In this document: positions 1 through 6,947 of the stretch, piece after piece
Position numbering within the stretch: the stretch's first letter is position 1
Layout: each line of letters opens with the position of its first letter
Assembly (NCBI GenBank): GCA_023457875.1
Contig: JAEXBC010000475.1
Coordinates: 1 to 7,864, forward strand
Length of the DNA stretch: 7,864 nucleotides
Source of the DNA: Bacillota bacterium
GTDB taxonomy: Bacteria > Bacillota > Clostridia > Lachnospirales > Cellulosilyticaceae
Reading direction: 5' to 3'
The notes under the pieces: generated by a model
Told to the model about the DNA's origin: nothing
Database searches by the model: none
Seen by the model: the letters and a program-made list of their open reading frames with translations, nothing else
Program-made: the position numbers and the translations under genes

Positions 1-788
1 GTTCAGAGGTTACCTCCTTTGCTGTCATTTCAGATAAGGCAAAGAATATGAAGTATCCACTTGCTGACTATGAATTAACCCCAAATGTGGCAATTATTGA
101 TCCAGACTTTGTAATGAGTGTGCCTAATGTGCCAACTGCTGACACAGGCCTAGATGTACTCACCCATGCAGTTGAAGCTTACATTTCCATCTTAGCTTCA
201 GATTATACCGATGCCCTTGCCATTAAGGCTATCCAATTGGTATTTGAATATCTCCCCCGCTCCTATAAATATGGTGCAAAGGATCCCGTAGCCCGTGAAA
301 AAATGCACAATGCTTCAACAATTGCTGGTATGGCATTTACAAATGCCTTTTTAGGCATTAATCACTCCCTCGCTCACAAATTAGGCGGAGAATTCCACAT
401 CGTTCATGGACGTGCAAACGCCATATTATTACCTCACGTTATTGAATATAATGGTGATTTAAATCCAAGTAAGTTTGTGATCTTCCCTAAATATGAAAAA
501 TATATCGCACCTCAAAAACTACAAGAGATTGCTAAAGCCTTGGATCTTCCTGCTTCTACTGCCGAAGAAGGCGTTAGGTCACTCGCAAATGCCGTTAAAA
601 AATTGATGAAGGAGCTGAATATGCCCCTTACCATCAAGGAACTTGGCATTGATGAAAAAACTTATTTATCAAAGCTAGGGGACTTAGCCTACAAAGCCTT
701 TGAAGATCAGTGTACAACTGCTAATCCAAGATTACCAAAAGTATCTGAGCTAGAAGAACTCTACAAAAAAGCTTATTACGGAAAATAA
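1..788 (+). CDS. adhE: Bifunctional aldehyde-alcohol dehydrogenase AdhE, C-terminal part (5' truncated by window edge)
   Basis: Frame 3 is open from base 3 to the TAA at 786-788 and gives the last 261 residues of an iron-dependent alcohol dehydrogenase. The ATG at 48 is internal: the codons before it read SEVTSFAVISDKAKN, the usual AdhE sequence following the GTGSE loop. In the fragment, Asp51, His55, His121 and His135 reproduce the iron ligands of E. coli AdhE (D653, H657, H723, H737) with identical spacing (+4, +66, +14), in the motifs GLDVLTHAVEAY, NHSLAHKLG and HIVHGRAN. The full protein would be about 870 residues, with an N-terminal CoA-acylating acetaldehyde dehydrogenase domain outside the window. 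It reduces acetyl-CoA through acetaldehyde to ethanol with NADH, regenerating NAD+ in the cytoplasm, and family members assemble into spirosomes. A stand-alone iron ADH is possible because the N-terminal half is not visible, but the spacing and sequence favour AdhE. Confidence 0.93.
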   Translation, partial: SEVTSFAVISDKAKNMKYPLADYELTPNVAIIDPDFVMSVPNVPTADTGLDVLTHAVEAYISILASDYTDALAIKAIQLVFEYLPRSYKYGAKDPVAREKMHNASTIAGMAFTNAFLGINHSLAHKLGGEFHIVHGRANAILLPHVIEYNGDLNPSKFVIFPKYEKYIAPQKLQEIAKALDLPASTAEEGVRSLANAVKKLMKELNMPLTIKELGIDEKTYLSKLGDLAYKAFEDQCTTANPRLPKVSELEELYKKAYYGK

Positions 789-792
789 ATAG

Positions 793-820
793 AAGGCTGT
801 CACCTTGAGGTGACAGCCTT
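793..820. terminator. Bidirectional intrinsic terminator between convergent adhE and chemoreceptor genes
   Basis: A perfect 12-bp stem, AAGGCTGTCACC (793-804) paired with GGTGACAGCCTT (809-820), closes a TTGA loop. It begins five bases after the adhE stop codon and is followed by a T-rich run on the + strand. On the minus strand it lies 26 bases beyond the chemoreceptor stop codon and is followed by TTCTATTTATTTT. It can therefore end both convergent transcripts. The structure is seen directly; bidirectional function is inferred. Confidence 0.88.
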
Positions 821-846
821 TATTAAGGTGCCTATTAAAAAGCAAC

Positions 847-2952
847 CTATATTTTAAATTGTTTAACACTCTTATCGAGGTATTCTGTAACTTGATTTAA
901 CTCTACCGCTAATTCCCATAATTTTTCCATTACCATATTTTGATCTTCACTGAGTGCATTAACCTCTTCTGTAGCGGAAGCATTTTCTTGTGTAACGGTA
1001 GTAATTCTCTCAATCTTGCTATTCATATCATCCTTAAGACCTTGCATATCGATCACTTGGTTATTAACGTGGCTAAGCTCATCATCAATATTCTTAAGTG
1101 TTGAGATGATTTGATTAAATGCTGTATCTGCCTTTTGAACAGCTTCTTCTTGTTGTTTAAAGATTTCATTTGATTTGGTAACCAGTTCAACAGTTGCACT
1201 GGTGTGTTTTTCGATGGTACTTAGAGCCCCTCTAACATTACTTGTAGAATTCTTGGATTGCTCTGCAAGGTTTCTTACTTCTTGTGCTACAACTGCAAAG
1301 CCTTTTCCAACTTCCCCTGCTCTAGCCGCCTCAATACTTGCATTAAGGGCTAATAAATTAGTTTGCTCACTAATTCCATCTACCAAAGTCATGATTTGAG
1401 CGATGCTTTTTGTTAAAACACTTAATTCAATGATACTTGTCTTGATTTGCTCAGACATCTGAATGGAAGAAACCATTGTACGATTAAGTAATTCTATACT
1501 TTGAGTGGCTTCGCTAATCATCTGACGAGCGCCTCTTGTATTTTCAAATACGTTTTGTGTATTATTTCTAACCTTTTGAATACTTCCAGATAGGTTCTCC
1601 ATTACCATGGAACTGTTTACAGCATCCTCAGCCTGCTTAGTAGAACCAAGTGCAATATCCCCAATGGATGCAGCTAATTGTCTAAAGTTCTCCATAGACT
1701 GCTCCGTATTTAAGCTTAAGGTTTCACCACTTTCCAAAGTGGTTTGAATAACTGTTTTGGTTTCTTGAATAAGACTTCTAATGTTATGAATCATCTTATT
1801 AAAGCTTACCCCCAGCATATAAAGCTCGTCTTTACCTTTAATATTTACCTCAACAGTTAAGTCTCCTTGTTCTGCTGCTTTCATTTTCTTCATCAAGGCA
1901 ATAATTGGAGTAGTAAAACCTCTAGATACCCAATAGCCTACCAAACCAGCCAGAACAGAAATAACGATAACTAATATCCATACCAATAGATTAACTTGCT
2001 TAATAGAACTTGTTAAAGTAGATTGTGGAATTTCTGCGATCATTCTCCAGCCAGAATCAGATTTTGCATAGGCATAGAGCACACCTTTAATCACTTCACT
2101 ATTTTCATCCTTACCCTCTGTTAATCTTGTAAGAATAGCTGGATCTGTCTCGTCAGACTTGGTACCACACAAAAATTCATTATTTTCATCTAATATATAA
2201 ACGTTAGCGCCTTTGAATAACTCAATACTGTTTATATCTTCTTCTAAAGCGTTCAATTTTATAGCTGCTACGAAGTAACCAAAGTGTTGGCCAGAAATAC
2301 TATCTTTTACGGGTTGAATATAAAACATCTTATTAAACCTACTGATATCTCTATACCATACTGGATTAGTAATTTCTAAATCCGCAAAGCTTTTCATTTC
2401 ATCTTCAGTAAGGCCTTCTAAGTCTCCAAGTACTACCCTGTCTTTTGTAATCAACATCGCACTATTAATACTTTTTTCTAAAACACTTAGACTAGAAATT
2501 TGTCTAATAATTTCATTTGACATTCCACGCTTTTTATTACTATCTGGAGCGGTAGAATATAAATTGAGTAAATTGCTTGAGGTATTATTAAGATTGTTTA
2601 GCACAAATTTAGAAACATTTTTCTCAATGTCCTTAGTAAAATAATTAATATTAGAACGTGATTGATTCGTCATCTGAGCCGTTAATTGCATACTCGTATC
2701 ACTCAAAGTTCTACTAAATCTACTTGAGGAAATCGAATTGACTATAAGTAAGGGAATTGCTGCAAATAATACATATGTAATAATCAGCTTGAACTTAATA
2801 GATTGCTTTCTATCCATATCTTTAACTTTTGTTTTCTCTGACGCCTTAGGTTTCACCTTGCTTTGAACTTTAGGTTGTTTAGCAAATCTTAGTATATCTT
2901 TTTGCTGTTTGTCTTTGTTCTTTTTGTCATTTTTGATTTTTAGTTGAAGCAT
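847..2952 (-). CDS. Methyl-accepting chemotaxis protein with dCache-type sensor
   Basis: A 701-residue transmembrane chemoreceptor. It has a Lys-rich cytoplasmic tail (about 1-53), TM1 (54-74), an extracellular sensor (75-318) whose distal part resembles a dCache domain, TM2 (319-343), HAMP (about 344-397) and a coiled-coil signalling domain to the C terminus. The hairpin tip that binds CheA and CheW is nearly canonical: [20 protein letters not shown] followed by [20 protein letters not shown] (527-566). ENASATEE (656-663) looks like a methylation site. There is no C-terminal NWETF-type pentapeptide tether. The sensor has Trp199-Tyr200, but Pro197 occupies the place of the Arg in the amino-acid-binding dCache motif, so the ligand cannot be predicted. 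The start at 2952 is chosen because GGGGG (2961-2965) lies 8 bases upstream; the alternative Met46 has no ribosome binding site. A sigma-D-like promoter precedes the gene, and the lipoprotein gene lies 50 bases upstream. Confidence 0.95.
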   Translation of the reverse strand: MLQLKIKNDKKNKDKQQKDILRFAKQPKVQSKVKPKASEKTKVKDMDRKQSIKFKLIITYVLFAAIPLLIVNSISSSRFSRTLSDTSMQLTAQMTNQSRSNINYFTKDIEKNVSKFVLNNLNNTSSNLLNLYSTAPDSNKKRGMSNEIIRQISSLSVLEKSINSAMLITKDRVVLGDLEGLTEDEMKSFADLEITNPVWYRDISRFNKMFYIQPVKDSISGQHFGYFVAAIKLNALEEDINSIELFKGANVYILDENNEFLCGTKSDETDPAILTRLTEGKDENSEVIKGVLYAYAKSDSGWRMIAEIPQSTLTSSIKQVNLLVWILVIVISVLAGLVGYWVSRGFTTPIIALMKKMKAAEQGDLTVEVNIKGKDELYMLGVSFNKMIHNIRSLIQETKTVIQTTLESGETLSLNTEQSMENFRQLAASIGDIALGSTKQAEDAVNSSMVMENLSGSIQKVRNNTQNVFENTRGARQMISEATQSIELLNRTMVSSIQMSEQIKTSIIELSVLTKSIAQIMTLVDGISEQTNLLALNASIEAARAGEVGKGFAVVAQEVRNLAEQSKNSTSNVRGALSTIEKHTSATVELVTKSNEIFKQQEEAVQKADTAFNQIISTLKNIDDELSHVNNQVIDMQGLKDDMNSKIERITTVTQENASATEEVNALSEDQNMVMEKLWELAVELNQVTEYLDKSVKQFKI

Positions 2953-2978
2953 TTTCTATTCCCCCATCTCTTCGTCTA

Positions 2979-3005
2979 TTGTCGGATTATGTATAATGGT
3001 TTTTA
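2979..3005 (-). promoter_or_regulatory. Candidate sigma-D (sigma-28) promoter of the chemoreceptor gene
   Basis: On the minus strand TAAA (3005-3002), 15 bases, then TCCGACAA (2986-2979) match the flagellar sigma factor pattern TAAA-N15-GCCGATAA, with six of eight bases in the -10 and exact spacing. Transcription would start near 2972, giving a leader of about 20 bases that still contains the ribosome binding site at 2961-2965. The -35 element overlaps the TAA stop codon of the upstream lipoprotein gene. Chemoreceptor genes are standard sigma-D targets in Firmicutes, which supports the call. The two -10 mismatches leave some doubt. Confidence 0.55.
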
Positions 3006-3521
3006 TTGTACTTTAATATCTAAGAACAACTTAGCAATGATATCACTGGTATTTAGAAAAATCACCTCTACAATTTGATTATTTTCATCTATCGTGATTT
3101 GTATTTGATCCTTTATAGAAATAGGCTCATGCGCTTCACCTTTGACTTTTAATGGTATAACTTTATATGCCACTTCAAAGGTGTAGGTTCTAAGTTTATT
3201 TTCTTCTTCCTTAACCTTTTTGCAGATAATGCTTTTGATATCAACCTGATCTGCACTTGTCATATAGTAAAATTGAGGGTAGAAATAACCCACAACATCA
3301 TCTAGGTACTTTTGATAACTTTCTTCTGTAAAAAACTCTGAAAAAGTTTCTTTAAGCTTTTGCTTGTCCCCATTTGCTTTTTTATAAGTCTCACAGTCAA
3401 GTTGCACTGTAATGAACTTTTGAAGCTTCTTCATTCTTTCGTCTTGATTACAGCTTACAAGTAAAAAAGAAAGCCCTATCATTAAGAAAAACATACTCCA
3501 CTGCATTTTTTTACGCTGCAT
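3003..3521 (-). CDS. Hypothetical secreted lipoprotein upstream of the chemoreceptor
   Basis: A 172-residue protein that I do not recognise. It starts with a lipoprotein signal peptide: basic MQRKK, a hydrophobic core (about 8-22) and the lipobox LVSC with lipidated Cys24, so it should be anchored to the outer face of the membrane. The mature part has a helical, Lys/Glu-rich first half, including an aromatic segment YFYPQFYYM (79-87). The second half alternates like beta strands (112-122, 137-143, 149-156). This helix-then-sheet pattern could suit a small NTF2-like fold, which is only a guess. Cys43 and Cys100 could form a disulfide. The start at 3521 is supported by GAGG (3532-3535), 10 bases upstream. 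The stop lies 50 bases before the chemoreceptor start, on the same strand, and a good sigma-D-like promoter lies about 165 bases upstream. The gene is therefore likely expressed with motility genes, perhaps supplying an accessory ligand-binding protein. Confidence 0.82.
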   Translation of the reverse strand: MQRKKMQWSMFFLMIGLSFLLVSCNQDERMKKLQKFITVQLDCETYKKANGDKQKLKETFSEFFTEESYQKYLDDVVGYFYPQFYYMTSADQVDIKSIICKKVKEEENKLRTYTFEVAYKVIPLKVKGEAHEPISIKDQIQITIDENNQIVEVIFLNTSDIIAKLFLDIKVQ

Positions 3522-3538
3522 TTTTATTTTTCCTCTTT

Positions 3539-3858
3539 AATTCTTTCTTTTAATAATCTTTCTCATAAATTGTTAAGTTTTATTAAGGTATCACTATTAA
3601 CTTCAGCACACCTAGAATCTATTTTACTGTCAACCCATCTTCATTTTAGCATCTTATGATGTACTGTTTAATATACATTTTTATACTTATAGGCGACTTT
3701 TTTGTTCACTTTAGTTAAATGATAAGGCAAAGCAAGATTTTCGACTTTTTTCGTTTTACTTTTTATTTTAATTAATTGTATTATATCATCTTTTGTTAAA
3801 AGTGCATATATAATACTATAATTATTTATTTTTTTATGATAATTGTACAATTAATTGA
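3539..3858. other. Gene-free AT-rich intergenic stretch and lipoprotein leader
   Basis: Nothing here has a convincing coding signal. A 60-codon open frame on the minus strand (3668-3850) starts with TTG, has no ribosome binding site and contains the sigma-D-like promoter, so it is not called. Bases 3539-3680 would be the untranslated leader of the lipoprotein mRNA. No known riboswitch fold, including a cyclic-di-GMP aptamer, could be recognised in it. A minus-strand TTGACA (3633-3628) lacks a good -10 at 16-18 bases. A minus-strand TATAAT (3785-3780) lacks a good -35. Confidence 0.6.
3687..3713 (-). promoter_or_regulatory. Sigma-D (sigma-28) type promoter for the lipoprotein-chemoreceptor unit
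   Basis: On the minus strand TAAAGTGA (3713-3706), 11 bases, then GCCTATAA (3694-3687) match the sigma-28 consensus TAAAGTTT-N11-GCCGATAA at six of eight and seven of eight bases, with exact spacing. Transcription would begin near 3680 and read through a leader of about 160 bases into the lipoprotein gene and then the chemoreceptor. No conventional sigma-A promoter as good as this was found in the region. The match is visible in the sequence; use by a flagellar sigma factor is inferred. Confidence 0.68.
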
Positions 3859-3896
3859 AAAGGAGATGGGCTTTTTTACTATAGCCCATCTCCTTT
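3859..3896 (-). terminator. Intrinsic terminator of the paaK-ACT operon
   Basis: A perfect 14-bp stem pairs 3859-3872 with 3883-3896 (AAAGGAGATGGGCT and AGCCCATCTCCTTT) around a 10-base loop. On the minus strand the second arm ends in a short T run (CCTTTTC). It lies about 55 bases beyond the ACT gene stop codon and no gene follows for more than 300 bases, so it most likely ends the paaK-ACT transcript. Confidence 0.82.
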
Positions 3897-3950
3897 ATAT
3901 CATTCATGATTTAAGTTATCTGTATGACTTTACTCCTTTATGGTTCTTCA

Positions 3951-4376
3951 TTAAATCTGATAAATGTCACAAGCCTTCATCATTTCTAATTTATGACTTT
4001 CAAGACACTCGATTGCCCTCTCACAGCTTTCTGTTCTCAAGATAATGGAAGCATCATCTCCAATAGAAAATGCATACATATATTCAATACTGATTTGTGC
4101 TTCTGAAAGATAAGCGAGAATCATCTTAAGTCCTCCTGGTGTATTCGGTACCTTGCAACAAACCACCGGCGTAATCTGTACAGCAAAATCTTGCTGTTTT
4201 AATAACTTCATGGCATTTTCCGGCTCACTTACAATAAGTCTTACAATACCATAATCAGAGGTGTCTGCAATCGATAATGCAGATACGTTAATATTATTGT
4301 CCCCTAATATTGCCATTACCTCAAAAAGCCTGCCAGACTTGTTTTCAATAAATACAGAGAGTTGTTGAATAATCAT
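3951..4376 (-). CDS. Tandem ACT-domain protein (amino-acid-binding, paaK-linked)
   Basis: A 141-residue cytoplasmic protein made of two ACT domains and nothing else. ACT1 spans about 3-68 (SVFIENKSGRLFEV, then INVSALSIADTSDYGI and RLIV) and ACT2 about 70-138 (PNTPGGLKMILAYL, then ISIEYMYAF). ACT domains bind amino acids or related ligands and usually control partner enzymes. This stand-alone double-ACT type is commonly encoded beside phenylacetate-CoA ligase and indolepyruvate:ferredoxin oxidoreductase genes. The open frame extends to 4448, but the start at 4376 is preferred: AAGGAGG lies 7 bases upstream, the longer version would overlap paaK by 53 bases, and the domain begins right at MIIQQLSVF. 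The gene follows paaK by 19 bases and is the last in its operon. The ligand is unknown; an aromatic amino acid or aryl acid is a reasonable inference. Confidence 0.92.
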   Translation of the reverse strand: MIIQQLSVFIENKSGRLFEVMAILGDNNINVSALSIADTSDYGIVRLIVSEPENAMKLLKQQDFAVQITPVVCCKVPNTPGGLKMILAYLSEAQISIEYMYAFSIGDDASIILRTESCERAIECLESHKLEMMKACDIYQI

Positions 4377-4383
4377 ACCGTTT

Positions 4384-4390
4384 CCTCCTT
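4384..4390 (-). promoter_or_regulatory. Ribosome binding site that fixes the ACT gene start
   Basis: AAGGAGG on the minus strand lies 7 bases before the ATG at 4376 and between the paaK stop codon and the ACT gene. It argues against the longer open frame beginning at 4448. Confidence 0.88.
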
Positions 4391-4395
4391 CACTT

Positions 4396-5694
4396 TTATT
4401 TTTTACGTTTATCAATAATACGTTTAGCCTTGCCTTCACTACGTTCAATGGTCTTATGTTCTACAAGTTTAACCTTTACATGAAGGCCTAACATACTAAA
4501 TAGCTCACTTGTGATTTTTTTCTCAATCTTTTCAAGGGACTTAATGGCATCAGTAAATAAACCTTCTTTAGCTTCTACCCATACCTCTAAGGTATCAAGG
4601 TTATTAACGCGGTCTACAATTAATACATAATGTGGTGCTACCTCTGCAATTTTTAGGATAACACTTTCAATCTGAGATGGGAATACGTTGACCCCTCTAA
4701 TGATGAGCATATCATCACTGCGTCCTGTAATACGTCCCATTCTTACCAGGGTTCTACCACAACTACAAGGTGTGTTATCAAGACTTGTTAAATCTCGTGT
4801 ACGATAGCGGATAAGTGGCAAAGCTTCCTTCGTAATACAGGTAAAGACAAGCTCCCCTTCTTCACCATAAGGTAGTACCTCTAAGGTCTCGGTGTGAATG
4901 ATTTCTGGAACAAAGTGATCTTCATTAACATGAAGGCCTTTTTTCTCCTCACAATCAAAGGCCACACCAGGTCCCATAATTTCACTTAAGCCATAGATAT
5001 TCATTGCCTTAATACCCAAAAGACTCTCTATTTCCTCTCGCATTTCTTCTGTCCAAGGTTCTGCACCAAATATACCTACTCTAAGATTGGTGCTTCTTGG
5101 ATCAACTCCCATATTTCTCATACTTTCGCCTAAGTACAGGGCATATGAAGGTGTACATGCGATAACCGTGCTATTAAAATCTTGTATAAGCTGAATTTGC
5201 TTTTGCGTATTACCTCCAGAAATAGGTACAACAGTTGCGCCAATACATTCAGAGCCATAATGCACCCCTAAGCCGCCAGTAAAAAGACCATAGCCATAAG
5301 CTACTTGAATGGTATCTTTTTTATCTACACCATAGGCCGTCAGGCATCTCGCTACCACTTGTTGCCACATATCAATATCATTTTGAGTATAGCCTACAAC
5401 AGTTGGTTTTCCTGTCGTTCCAGAAGAAGCATGAATACGCACTACCTCCTCCATAGGAGCGGCAAATAAACCATATGGATAATGATCTCTTAAATCTTGT
5501 TTTGTAGTAAAGGGCAATTTGCTAAGATCATCAATCCCACGAATATCTCCAGGCTCTAACCCCATCTCCTGCATTTTTTTTCTGTAAAAAGGGACTTTGT
5601 CATATACCCTATTCACAGTATCAATCAGTCTTTTTCCTTGTAATGCTCTTTTTTCTTCCAAGCTCATGGTTTCTTCCTTTTGCCAATAGCTCAT
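4396..5694 (-). CDS. paaK: Phenylacetate-CoA ligase family protein
   Basis: A 432-residue adenylate-forming enzyme of full length for the PaaK family. It activates an aryl acid such as phenylacetate with ATP and couples it to CoA, giving AMP, PPi and arylacetyl-CoA in the cytoplasm. Visible motifs are the ATP-binding loop [10 protein letters not shown] (89-98), FGAEPW (209-214), [11 protein letters not shown] (233-243), the ribose-contacting YRTRDL (297-302), the hinge [15 protein letters not shown] (320-334) and the C-terminal [10 protein letters not shown] (419-428) with the likely catalytic lysine. A CSC pair (310-312) is typical of the family. The ATG at 5694 has AGGAGG 7 bases upstream. 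The ACT gene follows by 19 bases. In related genomes this pair often sits beside indolepyruvate:ferredoxin oxidoreductase (iorAB), which is absent from this window, so a role in aromatic amino-acid catabolism is inferred. The exact substrate cannot be read from the sequence. Confidence 0.94.
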   Translation of the reverse strand: MSYWQKEETMSLEEKRALQGKRLIDTVNRVYDKVPFYRKKMQEMGLEPGDIRGIDDLSKLPFTTKQDLRDHYPYGLFAAPMEEVVRIHASSGTTGKPTVVGYTQNDIDMWQQVVARCLTAYGVDKKDTIQVAYGYGLFTGGLGVHYGSECIGATVVPISGGNTQKQIQLIQDFNSTVIACTPSYALYLGESMRNMGVDPRSTNLRVGIFGAEPWTEEMREEIESLLGIKAMNIYGLSEIMGPGVAFDCEEKKGLHVNEDHFVPEIIHTETLEVLPYGEEGELVFTCITKEALPLIRYRTRDLTSLDNTPCSCGRTLVRMGRITGRSDDMLIIRGVNVFPSQIESVILKIAEVAPHYVLIVDRVNNLDTLEVWVEAKEGLFTDAIKSLEKIEKKITSELFSMLGLHVKVKLVEHKTIERSEGKAKRIIDKRKK

Positions 5695-5720
5695 CCTAAT
5701 GCCTCCTATTTCTTTTTATT

Positions 5721-5830
5721 TGCTTGTTTTTACTTATACCTACTTATACCTACTTACACTTCTTGTATTTATTTGTATTTATTTGCATTTAATTTGTACT
5801 TACTTGTACTTACTTGTACTTACCTACCCT
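5721..5830. repeat. Degenerate 10-bp-period tandem repeat upstream of paaK
   Basis: About ten consecutive units of period 10 fill the paaK upstream region. Reading the + strand they form three blocks: TACTTATACC twice plus TACTTACACT (5731-5760); TCTTGTATTT, ATTTGTATTT and ATTTGCATTT (5761-5790); and AATTTGTACT followed by TACTTGTACT twice (5791-5820). Weaker units flank these on both sides. The register slips by one base between blocks. The array ends about 25 bases before the paaK start codon, so it lies in the promoter or leader. The + strand frame through it gives a YLYLL-rich string with no ribosome binding site and is not a gene. Confidence 0.82.
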
Positions 5831-5881
5831 TGTTATATGTACGCTACTCTTCTTACTTATCTAGCACTTACTATGTAGTGC

Positions 5882-6841
5882 CTATTTGCCATTATAATAA
5901 TACATTAATCTAGGGGTTTTATTTTTCTCGATGTAGCTATTAATTTCACTAAACTGTCCTAGCGCTGTGGCCGGCTCAAGATTCGAAGAAACACCCAGCA
6001 ATAAATCTAAAAGCCCCACTTTAGGTGGCTCCTCGGCATACCAATGGCAGGATTGTAACCCATTTTCCGTAATAAAGGCATTCATAGCTTCATCCACGGT
6101 AGCTATTTCATCTATTAATCCAAACTCCTTAGCTTGTTTAGCAGAATAAACCCTACCGTCTGCAATCTTTTTGATTTTCTCCTTCGTAAGCTTAGTCCTA
6201 CTTTCTGCAATCACATCTAAAAAGATATCATAGCTTTCGTCAACCATGATCTGCAAAATCTCACGCTGCTCATCTGTTAGCGGATTACCCATTGCCTTGT
6301 TCACACCAGAGGTAACATTAACCTCCTTAATCCCAATAAGCTCTTGAAGGCCTGTGGTATCTGTCAGAGACATAATTACCCCAATGGAGCCTGTCATGGT
6401 CATGCGATTTGCATAAATCTTATCTGCAGCCATGCAGACATAGAGACCTCCTGACGCTGCTGTTTGGGCCATATAACTATACACCGGCCTTCCAGTATAC
6501 GCTTTATATTCCTTTAGCTTGAGATAAAGTTCATCTGACTCATAGATGCCTCCCCCAGGTGAGTTCACATAAAGGAAAATCCCATGATTGGAATCATCAT
6601 ACATTAATTCATTAATCAAATTAATAGTCCATGCATGATTATAAGAGGTTTCACCTTCTGCAATGGTTCCCTCAACATAAATCATCTCTACTAGATTCCC
6701 TTCTCTTGGATAACTTACATCTCCCCCCATTAGACCATTAATAACGCTTGACCATACGTTTATAAAAATAATAATCCCAACAATAATACTAACAAAAACT
6801 ACCGGTCCACTTATTCTTTTTTTATATCGGTTTGCTTGCAC
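5882..6841 (-). CDS. sppA: Signal peptide peptidase SppA (S49 family, membrane-anchored)
   Basis: A 319-residue serine protease of the short, single-domain SppA type found in Firmicutes (B. subtilis SppA is 335 residues). One membrane anchor spans about 12-30 after a basic N terminus, so the protease domain is outside the cytoplasmic membrane, where it degrades leftover signal peptides. The nucleophile is Ser130 in QTAASGGLY. The general base is Lys182 in SGVNKAMGNP. Their 52-residue separation equals that of Ser147 and Lys199 in B. subtilis SppA. VNSPGGG (92-98) and TGSIGVI (150-156) are further family motifs. The start codon is GTG, preceded by AGGGGGTG. The gene sits 106 bases after the fumarase beta gene and 187 bases before paaK. 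No intrinsic terminator was seen on either side, so read-through from the fumarase genes is possible. Confidence 0.93.
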   Translation of the reverse strand: MQANRYKKRISGPVVFVSIIVGIIIFINVWSSVINGLMGGDVSYPREGNLVEMIYVEGTIAEGETSYNHAWTINLINELMYDDSNHGIFLYVNSPGGGIYESDELYLKLKEYKAYTGRPVYSYMAQTAASGGLYVCMAADKIYANRMTMTGSIGVIMSLTDTTGLQELIGIKEVNVTSGVNKAMGNPLTDEQREILQIMVDESYDIFLDVIAESRTKLTKEKIKKIADGRVYSAKQAKEFGLIDEIATVDEAMNAFITENGLQSCHWYAEEPPKVGLLDLLLGVSSNLEPATALGQFSEINSYIEKNKTPRLMYYYNGK

Positions 6842-6845
6842 AATC

Positions 6846-6853
6846 CACCCCCT
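6846..6853 (-). promoter_or_regulatory. Ribosome binding site supporting the GTG start of sppA
   Basis: AGGGGGTG on the minus strand, one base off the ideal AGGAGGTG, ends four bases before the GTG at 6841. No other start codon lies between it and the membrane anchor, so this site decides the start. Confidence 0.72.
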
Positions 6854-6866
6854 AGTTTTCTTATTT

Positions 6867-6904
6867 CATATAGAACAGATGAAGTGCTCATCTATTTCTA
6901 TATG
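6867..6904. repeat. Long imperfect inverted repeat between fumarase beta and sppA
   Basis: CATATAGAA (6867-6875) pairs with TTCTATATG (6896-6904), and AGATGA (6877-6882) pairs with TCATCT (6888-6893). The two stems are joined by a small one-against-two internal loop and closed by AGTGC. The 15-bp hairpin lies 25 bases upstream of the sppA start. No T run follows it on either strand, so it does not look like a standard terminator. It could protect the fumarase mRNA 3' end, act as a processing site, or be an operator. Confidence 0.7.
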
Positions 6905-6923
6905 TCGCTCAAACATAATGACT

Positions 6924-6946
6924 AAGTATTTTGTCACTTAATACTT
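6924..6946. repeat. Short inverted repeat just after the fumarase beta gene
   Basis: AAGTATT (6924-6930) and AATACTT (6940-6946) are complementary around a 9-base loop, starting one base beyond the fumarase beta stop codon. The 7-bp AT-rich stem with no T run would be a weak terminator at best. In this AT-rich setting it could be chance. Confidence 0.35.
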
Positions 6947-6947
6947 G

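Noticed and set aside
1175..1399. 74-residue + strand open frame inside the chemoreceptor gene
   Set aside because: It is antisense to the highly conserved signalling tip and is a shadow of that coding sequence.
3628..3633. Minus-strand TTGACA as a sigma-A -35 element for the lipoprotein
   Set aside because: No acceptable -10 lies 16-18 bases downstream.
3522..3680. Possible cyclic-di-GMP or other riboswitch in the lipoprotein leader
   Set aside because: Clostridial chemoreceptor genes are sometimes controlled this way, but no conserved aptamer core was visible in this AT-rich leader.
3668..3850. 60-residue minus-strand open frame in the gap upstream of the lipoprotein
   Set aside because: It starts with TTG, lacks a ribosome binding site, has Lys/Asn/Tyr-rich composition expected of AT-rich non-coding DNA, and contains the sigma-D-like promoter.
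3836..4045. 69-residue + strand open frame
   Set aside because: It runs through the paaK-ACT terminator hairpin and antisense over the ACT gene, with no family resemblance.
4377..4448. N-terminal extension of the ACT protein
   Set aside because: It would overlap paaK and has no ribosome binding site, whereas AAGGAGG lies 7 bases before the ATG at 4376.
5864..5881. Hairpin GCACT/AGTGC at the sppA 3' end
   Set aside because: Only five base pairs form and no T run follows, so it is not supported as a terminator.
5680..5913. 77-residue + strand open frame rich in Tyr and Leu
   Set aside because: It is the translation of the decamer repeat array, overlaps paaK and sppA ends antisense, and has no ribosome binding site.
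5967..6149. 60-residue + strand open frame inside sppA
   Set aside because: It is antisense to sppA with no independent support.
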